A stretch of DNA of 64,000 nucleotides from Dipteronia dyeriana (taxonomy: Eukaryota; Streptophyta; Magnoliopsida; Sapindales; Sapindaceae), in NCBI GenBank assembly GCA_032871835.1, contig CM065299.1, positions 79,882,204-79,946,203 on the forward strand, written 5' to 3'. The position numbers were made by a program, and so were the translations under genes. This document shows positions 23,209 to 36,044 of this stretch, piece after piece (position 1 is the first letter of the stretch; the number at the start of each line of letters is the position of its first letter). Below the pieces are notes generated by a model. The model worked only from the letters and a program-made list of their open reading frames with translations. It was not told the origin of the DNA and ran no database searches.

Positions 23209-24751
23209 TATTGCTGAAATAAATAAAACATTCATTCAGTCATTTATTTAAAACAAGTGCGAGTGCTTTGGCATAAATTTAAACATGATGCATACACATG
23301 TTTAACGAACTAGAACTACCCTAAAACTAGTTACTAAACCACGACAATCCTGCATACCACAAAGAAGTGCCACCTTAGGGTCGGTCAAGTCTTTGCATGT
23401 TAGACCGATACGTTCTCAATCAAATGATATTCTAGAATAACTCTTATTCCATATCATTCAACCATCGTTCATTCAGTCAGATATTTAATTAACAAACTTA
23501 ATCAAAACCTTCGTGAGTGTAACCCATCATTTCAGATCTCACGAGTTTAACTCGAGAATTGCCGCCTTAGGTCGATCAATCCTGAAATACCCTTAGAAAT
23601 CCTATCCGTTAGGAAGTCAACCTTGGTATTGACCTTTGTGGAAACCCCCCTTAGGGAGTACGAAAGCAAAGCCATCACGATGCCCCACTCGGATCTCACG
23701 GTGTTGAACTAATGATGGAGACCGCGGGATATATATGTCATATATCCCTCTCCCACTCACTATTTAAAATTAGGGTTTTCTATTAACCGTTAATGCACCT
23801 AGACTCTACAGGATTAAACGACTAACTTTAATCAAGTTATTTAGCGCATTAACTAATTAGAACCAAATTCTAATTAATTAATAAATTATTAATGATTTTT
23901 AACAATTAAAACTCTAATATATTAGTGAACAATCTAAGATTCAATAAACTATTTACTAAGGTCAGATTATTATGATAGTGTTTACCAAGTTTTAACAATT
24001 AAAACTCTAACACTTTATTCGGTTCATTTATTATTAGATTATTAATCATGTTAATCATAATTACAATAAATGACCATATTAATCTAACTTATTAAACTTT
24101 TTAATAACTAGATTAATATTAATGAGAATTACTAAGTTTTCTAACATTAAAAAAAAAAAAACTAATCTCAATATTCATAGCCAATTTATGTATTTACCCA
24201 TTTTAATCACATTAAAAACCAATACATAAATATCAAGTTATGATGTGTGTATGACATATCAAATATATTTGTATAGGCACATCTAATCAAAATGACATAC
24301 GCATGCATGACAATGCGTTTATCATCACATAATATAAAGCATACATAGAATTGACCGAGTACTGTGGATTATTTAACCTAAAAAACTGGAATCTAAAATT
24401 ACAAAAAAATTCCCAAGGCATTGCTTGGTCTTCTTGTAATTTTTGAGTCTTTCAGTCTCTTCAGATCACTCCGATTCATCTCATGAATCATTCTTCGCGA
24501 TTTTTCCAAGTCTTCAATATAGGTTACATTTTTTTTTACAATACAATAACAGTAATATATAAAAAAAAATACAACCCATAAACCTTAAATCCACAGTACC
24601 ATATAATTAACGATCAATCAAGTTTTTGTAAATTTAAATACATATATATATATATACATACAAAAAACAACATACAACCAATTTAAATCGTGCCTACACA
24701 ATCATACATACAGGAGCATCAAAAACAATTTCTTGTTCCGAAAATAAAATT
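23209..24751 (-). other. Untranslated leader of copia B
   Basis: About 1.5 kb between PBS and gag, AT-rich, with no coding frame on either strand. Long leaders are also seen in C and D. No further structure recognised. Confidence 0.7.
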
Positions 24752-24764
24752 GGCTCTGATACCA
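24752..24764 (-). other. Primer binding site of copia B
   Basis: Minus strand TGGTATCAGAGCC, complementary to the 3' end of plant initiator Met tRNA, two bases from the LTR. Confidence 0.93.
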
Positions 24765-25307
24765 ATTGTTGGAACCCCGTTCACGGGTCACACAGCGGAA
24801 GTAAGGTTTTAAATTTTGTTAATACAGATCATAATCTGTATCTAGGACCATTGAACTTGGGATCGTAATTATTTTTCGGAACTAATACATACAATATGTA
24901 AACACATGAAATTGTAATCAATATAATCAGAAGAAGAACATATCAACGTTTGGAGGCTCTTTCACTTTATGGTATACTCCTGTCTGAACCACTCGATCTT
25001 CCTCGCTATCTCCCGGAACTGGTAACTGCGTGTGGGCGGGTCACAATCTCAAGAACTTGAATGCAGGATGTAGAGAAAAGTCTTGAAAAAACTCTTTCTT
25101 CTCAATTTGGTGTATTGATTTCATGCACACATTTACACACGATACCAAGAAAACTAGCCAAAACTCTTTTGATCTTTTTTCTTTTTCTTTTTAATCTCAC
25201 ACATACATGGAAAACAAAAAGCAAAAAAAAAAATTGTCTTTTTAAAAACATGATGCGTGCCTTTTTACCAAACCAAAAGAAAGCATTCTTTTTTTTTTCT
25301 CTTGTCA

Positions 25308-25420
<113 letters not shown>

Positions 25421-25511
25421 CACTGGACACACCTTTTTTTTTTCCAAAACACTTATATAAGTGCACACAACAATTTGCACATATATTTATTTTGTTTTTC
25501 TTTTATATATC

Positions 25512-25519
<8 letters not shown>

Positions 25520-25565
<46 letters not shown>
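25520..25565. repeat. (TA)n microsatellite in 5' LTR of copia B
   Basis: About 23 TA units, partner of the tract at 17820-17874. Confidence 0.95.
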
Positions 25566-25568
<3 letters not shown>

Positions 25569-27020
25569 TTGTTTTTATCCTATACAAACACTTATATATG
25601 TGCACACACCAATTTGCATCTAATGCAATCTCTTGTGTTATGATTGATATATATTTTTTAATTATCCTTTTCAAATATATCTAATATATCAAAAGTGATA
25701 ATTATAAGTATTTTAAATTTAAACTTAAATTAAAATACTTAGATAAATGATTTAGTAAAAATAAAATAATCATATTATTTTATCTTCCCCTAAATCCATA
25801 TATCAACTAACACCCTCCAATTAATAGTTAATTAATAATTCATAATTATCAATATAATTAAATAATCTAATTATTTAATTAATTTAACTATTAACATTCA
25901 TTAATTAAATCACCCCATTATTCAATTAATTCCCGAATAAACACATGTCACTTTCGTAACACAACTATTTGGACAATCCAATTAGTTAACCGTAACTCTT
26001 GTTACCTAAATCGATCGGGCTAGCAAGAGGACCTAATGGACCCACAATATTTTGAGCTCCAATAATCCTCGGAATCATTAATTAAACTCTTTAATTAATA
26101 TTCCTTTATTATTAACTCTGGTGTTATTCCACTAAAAACCCGAAGTTGCACTCTCTAAACTGTAGACGCTTTTGTACAGACCGATACAACTCAGTATCCA
26201 TCGATATAGCTATTACACATTGTGTGATCCTTCACAGTAGTTCATAATTAGAGCTGGGTCATAAAGTCCGCTATACCCCTCTAATTACATATATCCTTGA
26301 AGTACCGTTGATTCTATAATGAATAATAAATCCTATTTCCTTACGGAATTAGGAAAGCGCTCATATTGTCCAAGCCCCGAATCAACCCTTTAGGGAACTA
26401 CCATCTACTTCTCACAAGAAAGAGTGGATTCCACTATTGTGTACAAACCTTCCTAGCCACAAGCCAAACCGCAATCCCAACATACGAAGTATATTGATCA
26501 GGAAATGCATCTGACCTCACCAATGATATATCAAAGACTATGATTTAACCTGAAGGAGTCGACAAGACACACAGGATTAAGATCACCCATATATAGCAAT
26601 CATTAGTTGATATATATGAATCTCATCGGTAAACGGATATTGGTGAGAGATTCATACAGATCATGGCCCAGTCCTAAATGATTACATCATACAAGGTGCA
26701 TCCATTCCCATATCTCATATGAATGATTCAGGATAGAATCATCATACATTACAGAATGGACCGCAGCTATAGATTAACCATAAATAAAGTACCCAACTTT
26801 ATTTGCTATCTATGGACTCTTTAGATTGCACGTCTCTTACTGTATCCATCCGTATATGACACTCATATACACAGTTCGAGATTACATCTGGCAATCTTGG
26901 ATGTTAAATATATGCACAAGTTATAAAATAAACAACACATCAAGAATGAATTGAACTTTTCCTATTATTTATTTCATAAATCCATTTACAAATTACATCT
27001 TTAAGGCATAAACCCCAACA

Positions 27021-27025
27021 CCAGT
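27021..27025. other. Right copy of the target site duplication of copia B
   Basis: CCAGT, identical to 17163-17167; the interrupted G1 RT sequence resumes here. Confidence 0.93.
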
Positions 27026-27900
27026 ATAGCCTTATTGTTTTACACGTTAGCCTCTATGCCTCTCTCATGAACCATGAAGCCTAGAAACTTCCCCTCAATT
27101 ATCCTAACGGCGTATTTGGACGGGTTCAATCTCATCTGGCTCTCCTTTAAGATCACAAAAGTTCAGCGAAGGTCGCCCAGATGGCTTTCAACGGTTGAGG
27201 ACTTGGTGATCATATCGTCGATGTATACTTCCACTGGTCTTTCTATTTCGGGTTGGAACAGTCTATTGTCCAACCGTTGATATATAGCCCCCATATTTTT
27301 AAGCCCAAACGACATCACCTTGTAGTAATACAGACCCCGTTCGGTGATAAAACTGGTCTTTTCCTGGTCGGCGGGGTGCATTGTAATTTGGTTGTATTAT
27401 GAAAACACGTACATGAAGCTCAGAAGCTTATTATCGGAGGTGGTGTCAACCAACTGATCAATTTTTGGTAGAGGGAAACTGTCTTTTGGGCATGCCTGGT
27501 TGAGATCGGTATAATCGACGCATATGCGTCGCTTCCCATTCGCCTTTATGACCATGACCACGTTGGCAATCCATTCGGCGTAACGTGCTTCTCTGATGAA
27601 GCTCGCTTGGGTCAATTTGTTCACCTTTTCCTGAACCGTAACATTTCTTTCGACGTTAAAGTGATGTCTTTTCTGTTTGACTGGCTTGAAAGTCTGATTC
27701 ACTGCCAATCGCTGAGCAGCCAAAGACATCGGGATTTCAGACATCTTATCGTGACTCCAAGTGAAGATGTCATTGAACTCTTTGAGGAGCCCAATCATCA
27801 CTCCAGGCTCAAAGGTGGCTCCGACTTTGAGGACTTTCGAGAGATTGTCTATTAGGATGGGAATCTCTTCTAGCTTATCCACTGGATGGCTGCTGGCCCA
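27026..27900 (-). pseudogene. G1 reverse transcriptase, N-terminal and central part
   Basis: Reads FNDIFTWSHDKM, KPVKQKRHHFNVERN, SFIREARYAEW, NGKRRICVDYTDLNQACPKD, MSFGLKNMGAIYQRL and the catalytic VEVYIDDM (near 27217-27240), then IKESQMRLNPSK-like sequence. A frameshift near 27395 separates the frames 27882-27397 and 27381-27163. The protein continues across the copia B insertion at 17167. This is a Ty3-type RT. Confidence 0.88.
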
Positions 27901-27999
27901 TTCTCTTCTCTTTTCCTCTTTGTCTTGAATTACGGGGTCATCCTCTGGGTGGCTTTGGGTCCCTCATCTTCAAGAGACAATACAGGTGTTGCCCCATCC

Positions 28000-28500
28000 T
28001 GGATCGTTGTTACCTGGGCAAGTTGTCTTGTTAGAGCTGATGGGTTGACAGACACTGCATAACACCTCCTGGCTGCTTGCTGGTCACCCCGTACTTCCCC
28101 CACCTTATCTCATAATGGGAACTTCAGGACCCCTTTCAAAGATGATAAAAATGGCCTTCCTAATATTGCATTGTAGGCCGATGGGGTATCCACCACCACG
28201 AAGTCTGTCATGACATTCTGCTGGAGAGGTGTGGCTCCAATGACTACTGACAGGATTTTTAATCCCACGGGTATGATTGAGTCCCCAGTGAACCCATATA
28301 GCGGGGTAGTGCAACTATTGTAACACCACTATTTCAAGTTCATTTTTTCCAAAGTGTCTTTAAATAAGACGTCGACGTTCCTGCCTGTATCGATGAGCAC
28401 ACGGTGTACCATGCAGTTGGCAATTTACATTGTGATCACCATGGGATCGTCATGGGGCTGCATGGTGTTGTAGACATCCGCTTCGGTGAAAATGATATGT
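28000..28500 (-). pseudogene. G1 protease region
   Basis: On the minus strand HRVLIDTGRNVDVLF gives the aspartic protease triad DTG near 28385-28395. YGFTGDSI, DFVVVDTPSAYNAILGRP and LSSLKGVLKFP follow. A TAA (CAG or CAA in origin) precedes WCYNSCTTP near 28320. The related G3 copy at 32799-33149 has DIG instead of DTG. It would process the polyprotein. Confidence 0.8.
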
Positions 28501-28779
28501 GACATCTGTGAAGGGCTCTGGTCAACCTTTTAGATACCTCGCCCTTCGTCCACATGAGGGATTTTCCTCGCATGGTTTTTCCTTCAGTTATTGGAGGTAC
28601 CAGCTTGAGTAGGTCCTCTGCTGAAGGTATGTATTATCTAGATTTGATGTATCAGATCATTCTGCTCCCCCTTTCTCTTCTCAGCGTGCTCGTGAATCTC
28701 TGCTTACATTTCCCTTCCAGTCTGAATGTTATCCCTGACCTGTTGTCAGAATTCTACCAAACATCCTCTTTTTATTAAA
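28501..28779 (-). pseudogene. G1 gag-protease linker
   Basis: Decayed coding DNA between the gag C-terminal Cys/His motif and protease. Fragments such as FWQQVRDNIQ, HEHAEKRKGE and AGTSNN match G3 at 33285-33540. No catalytic motif. Confidence 0.6.
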
Positions 28780-30473
28780 GCCTCGATCTAGTTTCACAGG
28801 TTATAGCATTCTGAAGTGTTGTCTTCGTGAAAATCACAATACTCATAATGATTCCTTTTATCGACGTGGACTTTCATGGGTGCGGGCTTCTGTGGTGACC
28901 TTTTGTCCCGAATGGCGAGATAGATTATTTCACGGGATACATTTAAGGAGGTGTAATGATCATATCCTTTCTGATCTCCAGCTATTGGATCCACTATCCT
29001 AGGAGGAGGTGAAGCCCGCGGAGGAGTACGTTTTGCTGGATACTATTTCGATCGGGGTTGAGAAATGGGGAGGCGATATGTCGACCTGTTGGGGAGATTG
29101 TTTTGGCTCTTTTGAGCTTGCTTTGGTTTAGAAGTTTCCTTCTTCTATCGCTTTACGGCTCTCATATCATCGTGCTCTATGTTGACCTTGATATGTTCGT
29201 CGATTTTAATTTGCTCCAGAGCCCGATCATAGGCTTCTTGGTAGGTCTCTGGAGGCCGCTTGGTAAAAGACCGAAAAAGCATGCCTGCCCACAAATTCCT
29301 CCTGAAATTGGTGAGGGTTTCTTTCTCGGTGAAGACCCCCATCTGGATGACTTCTTTATGGAAACGCTCGACATAAGCCCGAGGGTTTCCCTTTTCTCTT
29401 GGATCACGTACTGTAGATGGATTGGATTCTTCAATCGGGGCTTAACTCTCTAGAATTACGAGCAGAAATTAGTTGACAGTTTCGTGAAAGAATCCACACT
29501 ACCAGCGGGTAGCTTTCTAAACAAGGTCTTAGCGTAATTCGTCAGCGTAGTTGGGAACATCCGAAGCATAGCGGCCCTGGTCGTGTTCTGGACCTCCACC
29601 TGTTGAACGAAGCTCTCCAAGTGGCTCAAGGGATCCTCAGTCCCGAAGAATCTATCAGTCGGCATTTTGAATTTTGGTAAAAGCTCCGCCTCCTGGATCC
29701 TTTTGGTGAAGGGAGCATTAATCTCATATAAAGGATCTTTCTTGTCTTTCTTGTACTTCCCCTTCTTCATCTGCTGGATCTCTTTCTGAAGCTCTACCAA
29801 CTAGTCTCTCAAGCGCTTGCACTCAAGTTTCCTTGAATTAATCTCTTACTCCACACTGTCTGACCCTTCAGACGAGTTGGCGACCTCTACCATATTCCTT
29901 CTTCGGATGGGATCTGTCTAGGGGCTTTGCTAGCTTTCTTCCTCTCTAGCCTAGGCCTCCCTCCTTGAAGTCGTTAAACTCTTACCGCTCCCAGGGAAGG
30001 ACATTTGCCACAAACTTAACTTGCTTAACTTGCTTAACTTGCTTAACTTGCTTGGGTTGATAACGTGGCGGCGCTTTAGGAACGGGGGGCATGGGCTCTA
30101 ACCTATCCTGGATCGAGGGCCTGGGTCCAGTTCCATTGCGAGCTGGCTCCGGAGGGGTTGGTCCCTGGCGATCAAAGGCGGGCTGCCGAGCCCCAGGCTT
30201 GCTTGGTTCTCCTTAGTCACAAAGGTTTTCTTACTTGACGATAATACCCTCAGCGAGCAGTCGAAGGCGGATGTTTTCCATGAAAAATGCCGCTTATTGG
30301 TCAAGTGTGACCTGGCTTCCCATAGGGGGATCCAAAGCCCGTACAGTGGCTGGCTGGTTTGGGATCTGGCTACGGAGCCCGGATCTTCTTCCTTTCTTTG
30401 GGATCTTCTATTTCGACGCAACTGAAGGTTGTTCCGATGCGTCTGGCTGTCATTGGGAGGAGCGCAGCCTCAT
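28780..30473 (-). pseudogene. G1 gag
   Basis: Starts at the ATG at 30471-30473 (MRLRSSQ), with stops soon after. The retrotransposon gag domain is at 29800-29145: ELLPKFKMPTDRF, DPLSHLESFVQQVEV, TRAAMLRMFPTTL, KLPAGSVDSFTKL, NFRRNLWAG and ETYQEAYDRALEQI. The C-terminal YCDFHEDNTSECYNL (near 28800-28850) is a Cys/His cluster used by Tat gags in place of a classical knuckle. Frameshifts lie near 29456 and 29350. A 10-bp tandem repeat at 30013-30053 also breaks the frame. Confidence 0.85.
30013..30053. repeat. 10-bp tandem repeat in G1 gag
   Basis: Four copies of CTTAACTTGC. The unit is not a multiple of three, so the expansion shifts the gag frame. It is absent from the corresponding parts of G2 and G3. 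Confidence 0.9.
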
Positions 30474-30533
30474 AATTACTGTAAATAACAAACTTATGAA
30501 TATAAAAATGATGGTGTGGAAGTTGTTCCCACA

Positions 30534-30543
30534 GACGGTGCCA
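30534..30543 (-). other. Primer binding site of G1
   Basis: Minus strand TGGCACCGTC followed by TGTGGG, five bases after the LTR end. The same string occurs in G2 (44971-44988), degenerate in G3. The tRNA used is not assigned here; it is not the Met initiator used by the copia elements. Confidence 0.75.
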
Positions 30544-30548
30544 GAAAA

Positions 30549-31788
30549 TAATTACGGGAAATTTACTCTTGATGAGAAATTCCAAATAACATCCTCGAGA
30601 CCACTACCACGGAGGTGATAGCCGGGGTCAGTACCTCAGATATCTGACCTGTTAAGATAGAAATAAATATTCGAATGATAATAGGATAGAGAATGAGAGC
30701 TTTATTATTGATCACTCATGGTATACAGAAATCTCTCACATACACTCACAATCTCTCTAGGACATAAGAGGGTGGCAATTTCATACTTATGGAATAGTAG
30801 ATACAATGATGGCCGTGTTCTGTTCATAGAATTTAGGCCTGGTGTGATCCTTTTTTTTTACTCTATTTCTCCTTCCTATACCATGCTTGGACCTATTTAT
30901 ACATGCTCTAGTAGGCTTAAACTCGTGAATCACCCACCACGATTTTATGAATCCATTCCCTCCTTATCAGGTGAGATCCTCTATTTGAAAATCTTTGACT
31001 TCGACTAAATTATGGACTCAAGATTATCGTTGGAAAAGATAAGTTTGTTTCCTCTTTAGAATCAAATTCTTATTTTACACGTATGTAGCATTTAATGTTC
31101 GATATAACGTAGATATTATCTTGTGTGTATTCATGGCATGATTCTTTATAGAGGTCTTCGAGTTAGCTGTTTTGTAGAGCGAGGTAGGTCCATGCTTTAG
31201 TTCTGGTCTCAGAAGCTTGGGACTGCATTGTGGGCACTTACTGGGGGTGACGTAGATTATGCGAGATTCTTCTTTCATGTCTTGGTAGGCTACAGGCGTC
31301 CCTTAGCAAATTAGCTATAGCATGAACCTATTCCACTTAAAGGCTCTCTCTTTGTATCTGATGGGGAGAGCGGGCTTCTGGAGTGGTTGGTTGGTTTCTG
31401 ACTTAGGCTATGAGTTAAATCTGACCTCGGGAAGTCTTAACCTGGAAAGTGCTCAGTCTTGTTTACATCGGGCTTCATTTCGAGTGCTTCTTGAGCTCGG
31501 TGATCCTTCATAGCTTTCACGAGGTGGTTTTGGAGCTCGACCCCAGGAATCGAGATTCCGGGATAGGTTATCTCGAGAAGCCCGGATTCCCGTGTTCGAG
31601 TGAGGGCTCGACCCGGTTGTGCCTAGTTTCATCCCTGATAATTCCAAAGCCCGATAGTCCTTCCCTGCTTTTGCAGGGTAGTTTTATGGTTCACCCGGGG
31701 TCCCATGAATGGCGAATTTGGGCTTTGATTCCAGCTCGGAGAGTGAAAAATTTCTTTTTGATCCCCTACCCAAATTTTGCTATTAACA
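30549..31788 (-). repeat. 5' LTR of G1
   Basis: About 1240 bp; the minus strand starts TGTTAATAGC and ends CCCGTAATTA (degenerate from CCCGTTAACA). Homologous to 35289-36035, 43857-44965 and 62364-63554. A conserved block with GACCACTACCACGG near the end is shared by all. Its outer edge abuts interrupted G3 RT sequence. Confidence 0.88.
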
Positions 31789-32530
31789 AAAGCATTTATT
31801 GGTGGATCAAGAAATGAACCTGTTGAGCGATGTTATTTGCCCGGTCAAGACTTGAACCTGTTTGAGTGATGTAGAGGATTCTAGATCCAGGATGTCCTCG
31901 ATCTTTTCTGGGTTGGCCTCTACTCCTCTCTCATGAACCATGAAGCCCAGAAAGTTTCATGCAGTTACCCCGAAGGCACGTTTGGAGGGGTTCAATCTCA
32001 TTTGGTTTTCCCTTAGGATCATGAAAGTTTTACGAAGGTCATCCTGATATCCTTCTATTGTCGGTGACTTGGTAGTCATGTCGTCAATGTACACTTCTAT
32101 TGATCTTCCAATCTCGGGCATGAACAGTCGATTGACCAACCGTTGGTATGTAGCTTCCACATTCTTAAGCCCAAACGACATCACCTTGTAGTACTACAGA
32201 CCCTGGCCTGTGATGAAGCTGGTCTTGTCTTGGTCAGTAGAGTGCATCATAATCTCGTTGTAACCCGAGAATGCATCCATGAAGCTTAGGAGCTTGTTTT
32301 TGGATATGGAGTAACCAACTGATCGATCTGATCAAATTATCCATTTCTTCCTGAAACGTAACATTTCTTTCATCGTTAAAGTGACGCCTTTTTTGCTTGA
32401 CATGCTTGAAGGTTGGATCTACTGCCAAGCAGTGAGCAGCTAATGATATCGGGATCCTGGGTATCTCATCATGACTCCAAGTGAAGATGTCATTAAATTC
32501 TTTGAGGAGCCCGATAAGACCTTCTTTCAC
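31789..32530 (-). pseudogene. G3 reverse transcriptase, partial
   Basis: FNDIFTWSHDEIPRIP, FKHVKQKRRHFNDERN, then an internal deletion of about 150 bp relative to G1. This removes the SFIREARYAEW to VDYTDLNQACPKD block, including the first catalytic Asp region. SFGLKNVEATYQRLV and VEVYIDDMTTKS follow. The interrupted end reads into LNRFIS-like sequence at 31808. Inactive. Confidence 0.83.
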
Positions 32531-32798
32531 TCCTGGTTCGAGGGTGGCTACAACCTTGACGACCTTCTAGAGGTTGTTCATTAGGATGGATATCTCTTCT
32601 AGCTCATCCATTGGATGCTCGCTAGCCCATTCCCTACTCTACTCCTCTTTGTCTAGAATCTCGGGATCATCCTCTAGGTGATTTGCAAACCCTACATTCT
32701 TCAAGTTCATCCCGGGGGTTACCCTATCCTATATCATCGTAACATGTGCAAATTGTTTCGCTAGAGCTGTCGGGCTGGCAGACACTGCATAGCACTTT

Positions 32799-33149
32799 CT
32801 AGCCACTTATTTCCCCCACCTTGTCTCGTACTGGAAACTTTAGGACGTTGTGGTAAATAGACAAGACCCATTTTAAGGATGATAAGAAAGGTCTTCCTAA
32901 TATAGCATTGTAGGTCGACAGGGTATCCACCACTATAAAGTCAATCATGATATTTTGCTGGATAGAGGCTATTCTAGCGATTATTGGAAGAATCTTTGAC
33001 CCCATAAGAGTGATCGAGTCCCCAGTGAATCCATACAGCAGGGTTGTATAGCTATTGTAACACCACTGTTTCAAATTTAACTTCTCTAAAGTATCTTTAA
33101 AAGGGATGTCGACGTTATTGCCTATGTCAACGAGCACACGGTTGACCAT
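32799..33149 (-). pseudogene. G3 protease
   Basis: An open frame of about 116 codons: NRVLVDIGNNVDIPFKDTL (DIG where DTG is expected), YGFTGDSITLMG, DFIVVDTLSTYNAILGRP and FLSSLKWVL. The Thr-to-Ile change in the triad would abolish activity. It corresponds to 28000-28500 of G1. Confidence 0.8.
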
Positions 33150-33284
33150 GCAGTTGTCAATCTATACCGTTATCACCATGGGATCATCATGAGGTTACAC
33201 GGTGTTGTAGACATCCGCCTCGGTAAAAATGATCTACGTAGACTGGGAGGGGTCAGTTGGGCACTGATGGCCCTTAAAGATACC

Positions 33285-35215
33285 TCACCCTTCCTCTACA
33301 CGAGGGACCTTCCTCACATGGTTTTTCCTGGAATTATTGGAGGTGCCAGCCAATGTAGTTACTCCGCTGATGGTATGAATCACCTGGAATTGGTGCATCT
33401 GATCTGCCTGTTTCCCTTTTCTCTTCTCGGCGTGCTCACGAATCTCAGCTTGTACTTTCCTCCCCATCTGAATGTTGTCCCTGACTTGCTGCAAGAACTC
33501 TATCAAGCATCCTCCACTTATTAGAGACTCAATTTTGTTGTATAGGTTATAGCATTCTGAAGTGTTGTGGCACCCGTCTTCATGAAAATCACAGTACTTA
33601 TAACGGTTCCTCCTTTTGACTGGGGCATTCATGGGTGTGGGCTTCTGTAGTATCCCCTTATCCCTGATGGCTAGGTTGATCATTTCACGGGATGCATTTA
33701 ATGGGGTGTGATGATCGTATCCTCTCTCAACTTGTAGTTATAGGGGCTACTATCCTGGGAGGAGGCGAAGCCTGCAAAGAGATTTGCCTTGCTGGGTACC
33801 TTTCTTGCTTGGGTTAAGAAACAGAAAAATGGAAGGTTGACCTGTTGGGAGGTTTGTTCTGATTTTTCTGAGCTGGTTCAGGTCTGAGAGTTTCTTTCTT
33901 TTGTCGTTTTACTGTTCTCATGTCGTCATGCTCCATTTTTACCTTGAGTTACTCGTTGACTTCAACTTGCTCTAGAGCCAGATCATAGGCCTCTTGGTAG
34001 GTCTCCAGTGGTCGCTTAGCAAAGGACCTAAATAGCTTACCTGCTCACAAGTTCCGCCTGAAATTGGCAAAGGTCACTTTCCCAGTGAAGACCCCCATCT
34101 AGATGACTTCCTTGTGGAACCGCTCGGCTTAAGCCCGGGGGGTTTCCTCCATTTTTTGCATTACGTACAGTAAGTGGATGTTATCCTTTGTCCGGGGTTT
34201 GACTCCCTGGAATTGTAAGCATAAATTAGTTGACAACTTTGTGAAGGAGTCCACACTGCCCGTGGGTAGCTTTCTGAACCAGGTCTTGGCATAGTCGGTT
34301 AGCGTATTTTGGAACATTCGGCACATAGCAGCCCTGGTTTTGTTAGGGACTTCCATATGTTGGACGAAGCTCTCCAAGTGGCTCAAAGGATCCTCCGTAC
34401 CAGAGAACTTATCTGATGGCATCTTAAACTTTGGTGGGAGCTCCGCCTCCCGGATTCTTCTGGTAAAAGGGGAGGCGTTCATCTTGCTCATGGGTCCTTC
34501 TTGACCTCCTTACCCTTCCCTCATTGCAATTACTAGATCTCTTTCTACATCTTAGCCAGCTGGTTCCTCAGGGGTTTGTTCCCGTGTTTTCTTGAGTCGA
34601 TCTCAGAGCTCTCGCTGTCAGGTTCCCCCGACAAGCTGGGTACTTCCACTTTGTTGTCCTCAAGGATGGGCTCTGTTCACGCAGTTTGTCGGCTCTCCCA
34701 GACTTCAGCTTGAGGTTCCCTTATAGAGATTGCCGGTGGAGGAGGGTTGTGAGGTAACCTTGGCGAAACGTCAGTTGTCGACTTAATCTGCCTAAGTGGA
34801 TAGTTTGTCGGCCTATCCAGAAATGGAGGCATGGGCCCTAGCCTATCCCAGATTGAAGTTGCAGGCCATGTCTTATGGTAATCAGGGATAGGTGGGGGGG
34901 GTGTCCCAGTCAATCGAAGACTGGCTGCCTGGTCGCAGGTCGGCTCGCCTCCCCGCGAATTCCTTGGTCTGCTAACTGAGGATCAATCCTTTCTGCGGCT
35001 AGACAGAGGCGGACATTTTCCACAATGGCTACTGCATGATAATTGATCACATCTTGACTCATCGCCAGTGGGGTTGGAGCCCACTCTATGCCTGGCTGAT
35101 GAGAGTCCAGCTTATAGTGCTTGGATTTCTTTCCCTTTTTCTGCCCTTTCTGGGTAAAGTGGGCAGATGGATGTCCCGAGGTTTTGGGATGTCCTTGAGA
35201 GGAGCGAAGCCTCAT
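33285..35215 (-). pseudogene. G3 gag
   Basis: ATG at 35213-35215 (MRLRSSQGHPKTSG), open for ~100 codons. The gag domain frame 34491-34129 carries LPPKFKMPSDKFSG, DPLSHLESFVQHMEV, TRAAMCRMFQNTL and LPTGSVDSFTKL. The Cys/His end RYKYCDFHEDGCHNTSECYNL is better preserved here than in G1 (near 33540-33600). Two or more frameshifts between these blocks. Confidence 0.84.
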
Positions 35216-35288
35216 GATTACTGCAAAACAACAAACTTGTAAGTGTAAAAATCATGGTGTGGGTTTCCCCACAGACATCGCAAGAAAG

Positions 35289-36035
35289 TGTTAATGGGGA
35301 TTTTGCTTAAGGTGAGAAATTCCGATTAACACCCTCGAGACCACTACCACATAGGTGGTGGTCAGGGTTGGTACCTTGGGTACCTAACCTGACAGAATAA
35401 ATATGGATGTTTGAATGTGAATATAATGGTAATAAAGATGGGAATGTAATGGCTTAGTTATCAATTATGAATATCGTACAAAAAGACTCTTAAACACTCT
35501 TAATCTCTCCAGAACACAGTAGGGTGGCAACCTCGTGCCTGTCAAATAGTAGATAATAGTAGAGGTCGTGTTATGATTACAGAATTTAGGCCGAAGTATA
35601 AAACTCTCCTCTTCTCCCTATGTCGCTCTTCACTGACGATAGGCAGAATTTTTCCCTTTTTCTCTTATCTCCACTTTCACTTCGTTCATGCTTGGCCTAT
35701 TTATACACAGTCCAAAAATGTTAAATTTGTGACTTTCCCGCCGAGATTCTCTGAATCCCCTCCCTCTCTATCGAGCGGGATCTTCTATTTAAAAATCATT
35801 GACTTTGGATTAATAACGGATTCGAGAATATCTTAGGTGGAGATAAGTTTATTCCTCATTGGACTCAATCTCTTACCCTACACATACGCAGTGTTTCAAT
35901 ATTCGTTGAAGTGTAGATTTGATCTTGTGTGTATTCATGGCATGATTCTTCATGGAGGTCGTCGAGTTAGCTGTTCATTGTTTCGTAGAGCTAGGTAGAC
36001 CCGGACCTTATCTTTGATACCAGAAGCTCGACCTA
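35289..36035 (-). repeat. 5' LTR remnant of G3
   Basis: About 750 bp matching the PBS-proximal part of the G1 LTR (shared TATTCATGGCATGATTC and ACCCTCGAGACCACTACC). Homology stops near 36030, where B-family LTR sequence begins. The PBS at 35267-35283 is degenerate (TTGCGATGTCTGTGGG). Confidence 0.8.
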
Positions 36036-36044
36036 AGGATTAAG

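Larger units (their letters stand above)
31789..36035 (-). mobile_element. Ty3/gypsy Tat-lineage element G3, truncated at both ends
   Basis: LTR remnant 35289-36035, degenerate PBS, gag, protease and partial RT on the minus strand, parallel to G1 in order and sequence. The RT stops at 31789 where the LTR of G1 begins, so G1 inserted into G3. The rest of G3 is not next to the left side of G1 in this window. The upstream ~450 bp of its LTR are missing at 36035, replaced by a B-family LTR piece. Confidence 0.85.
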
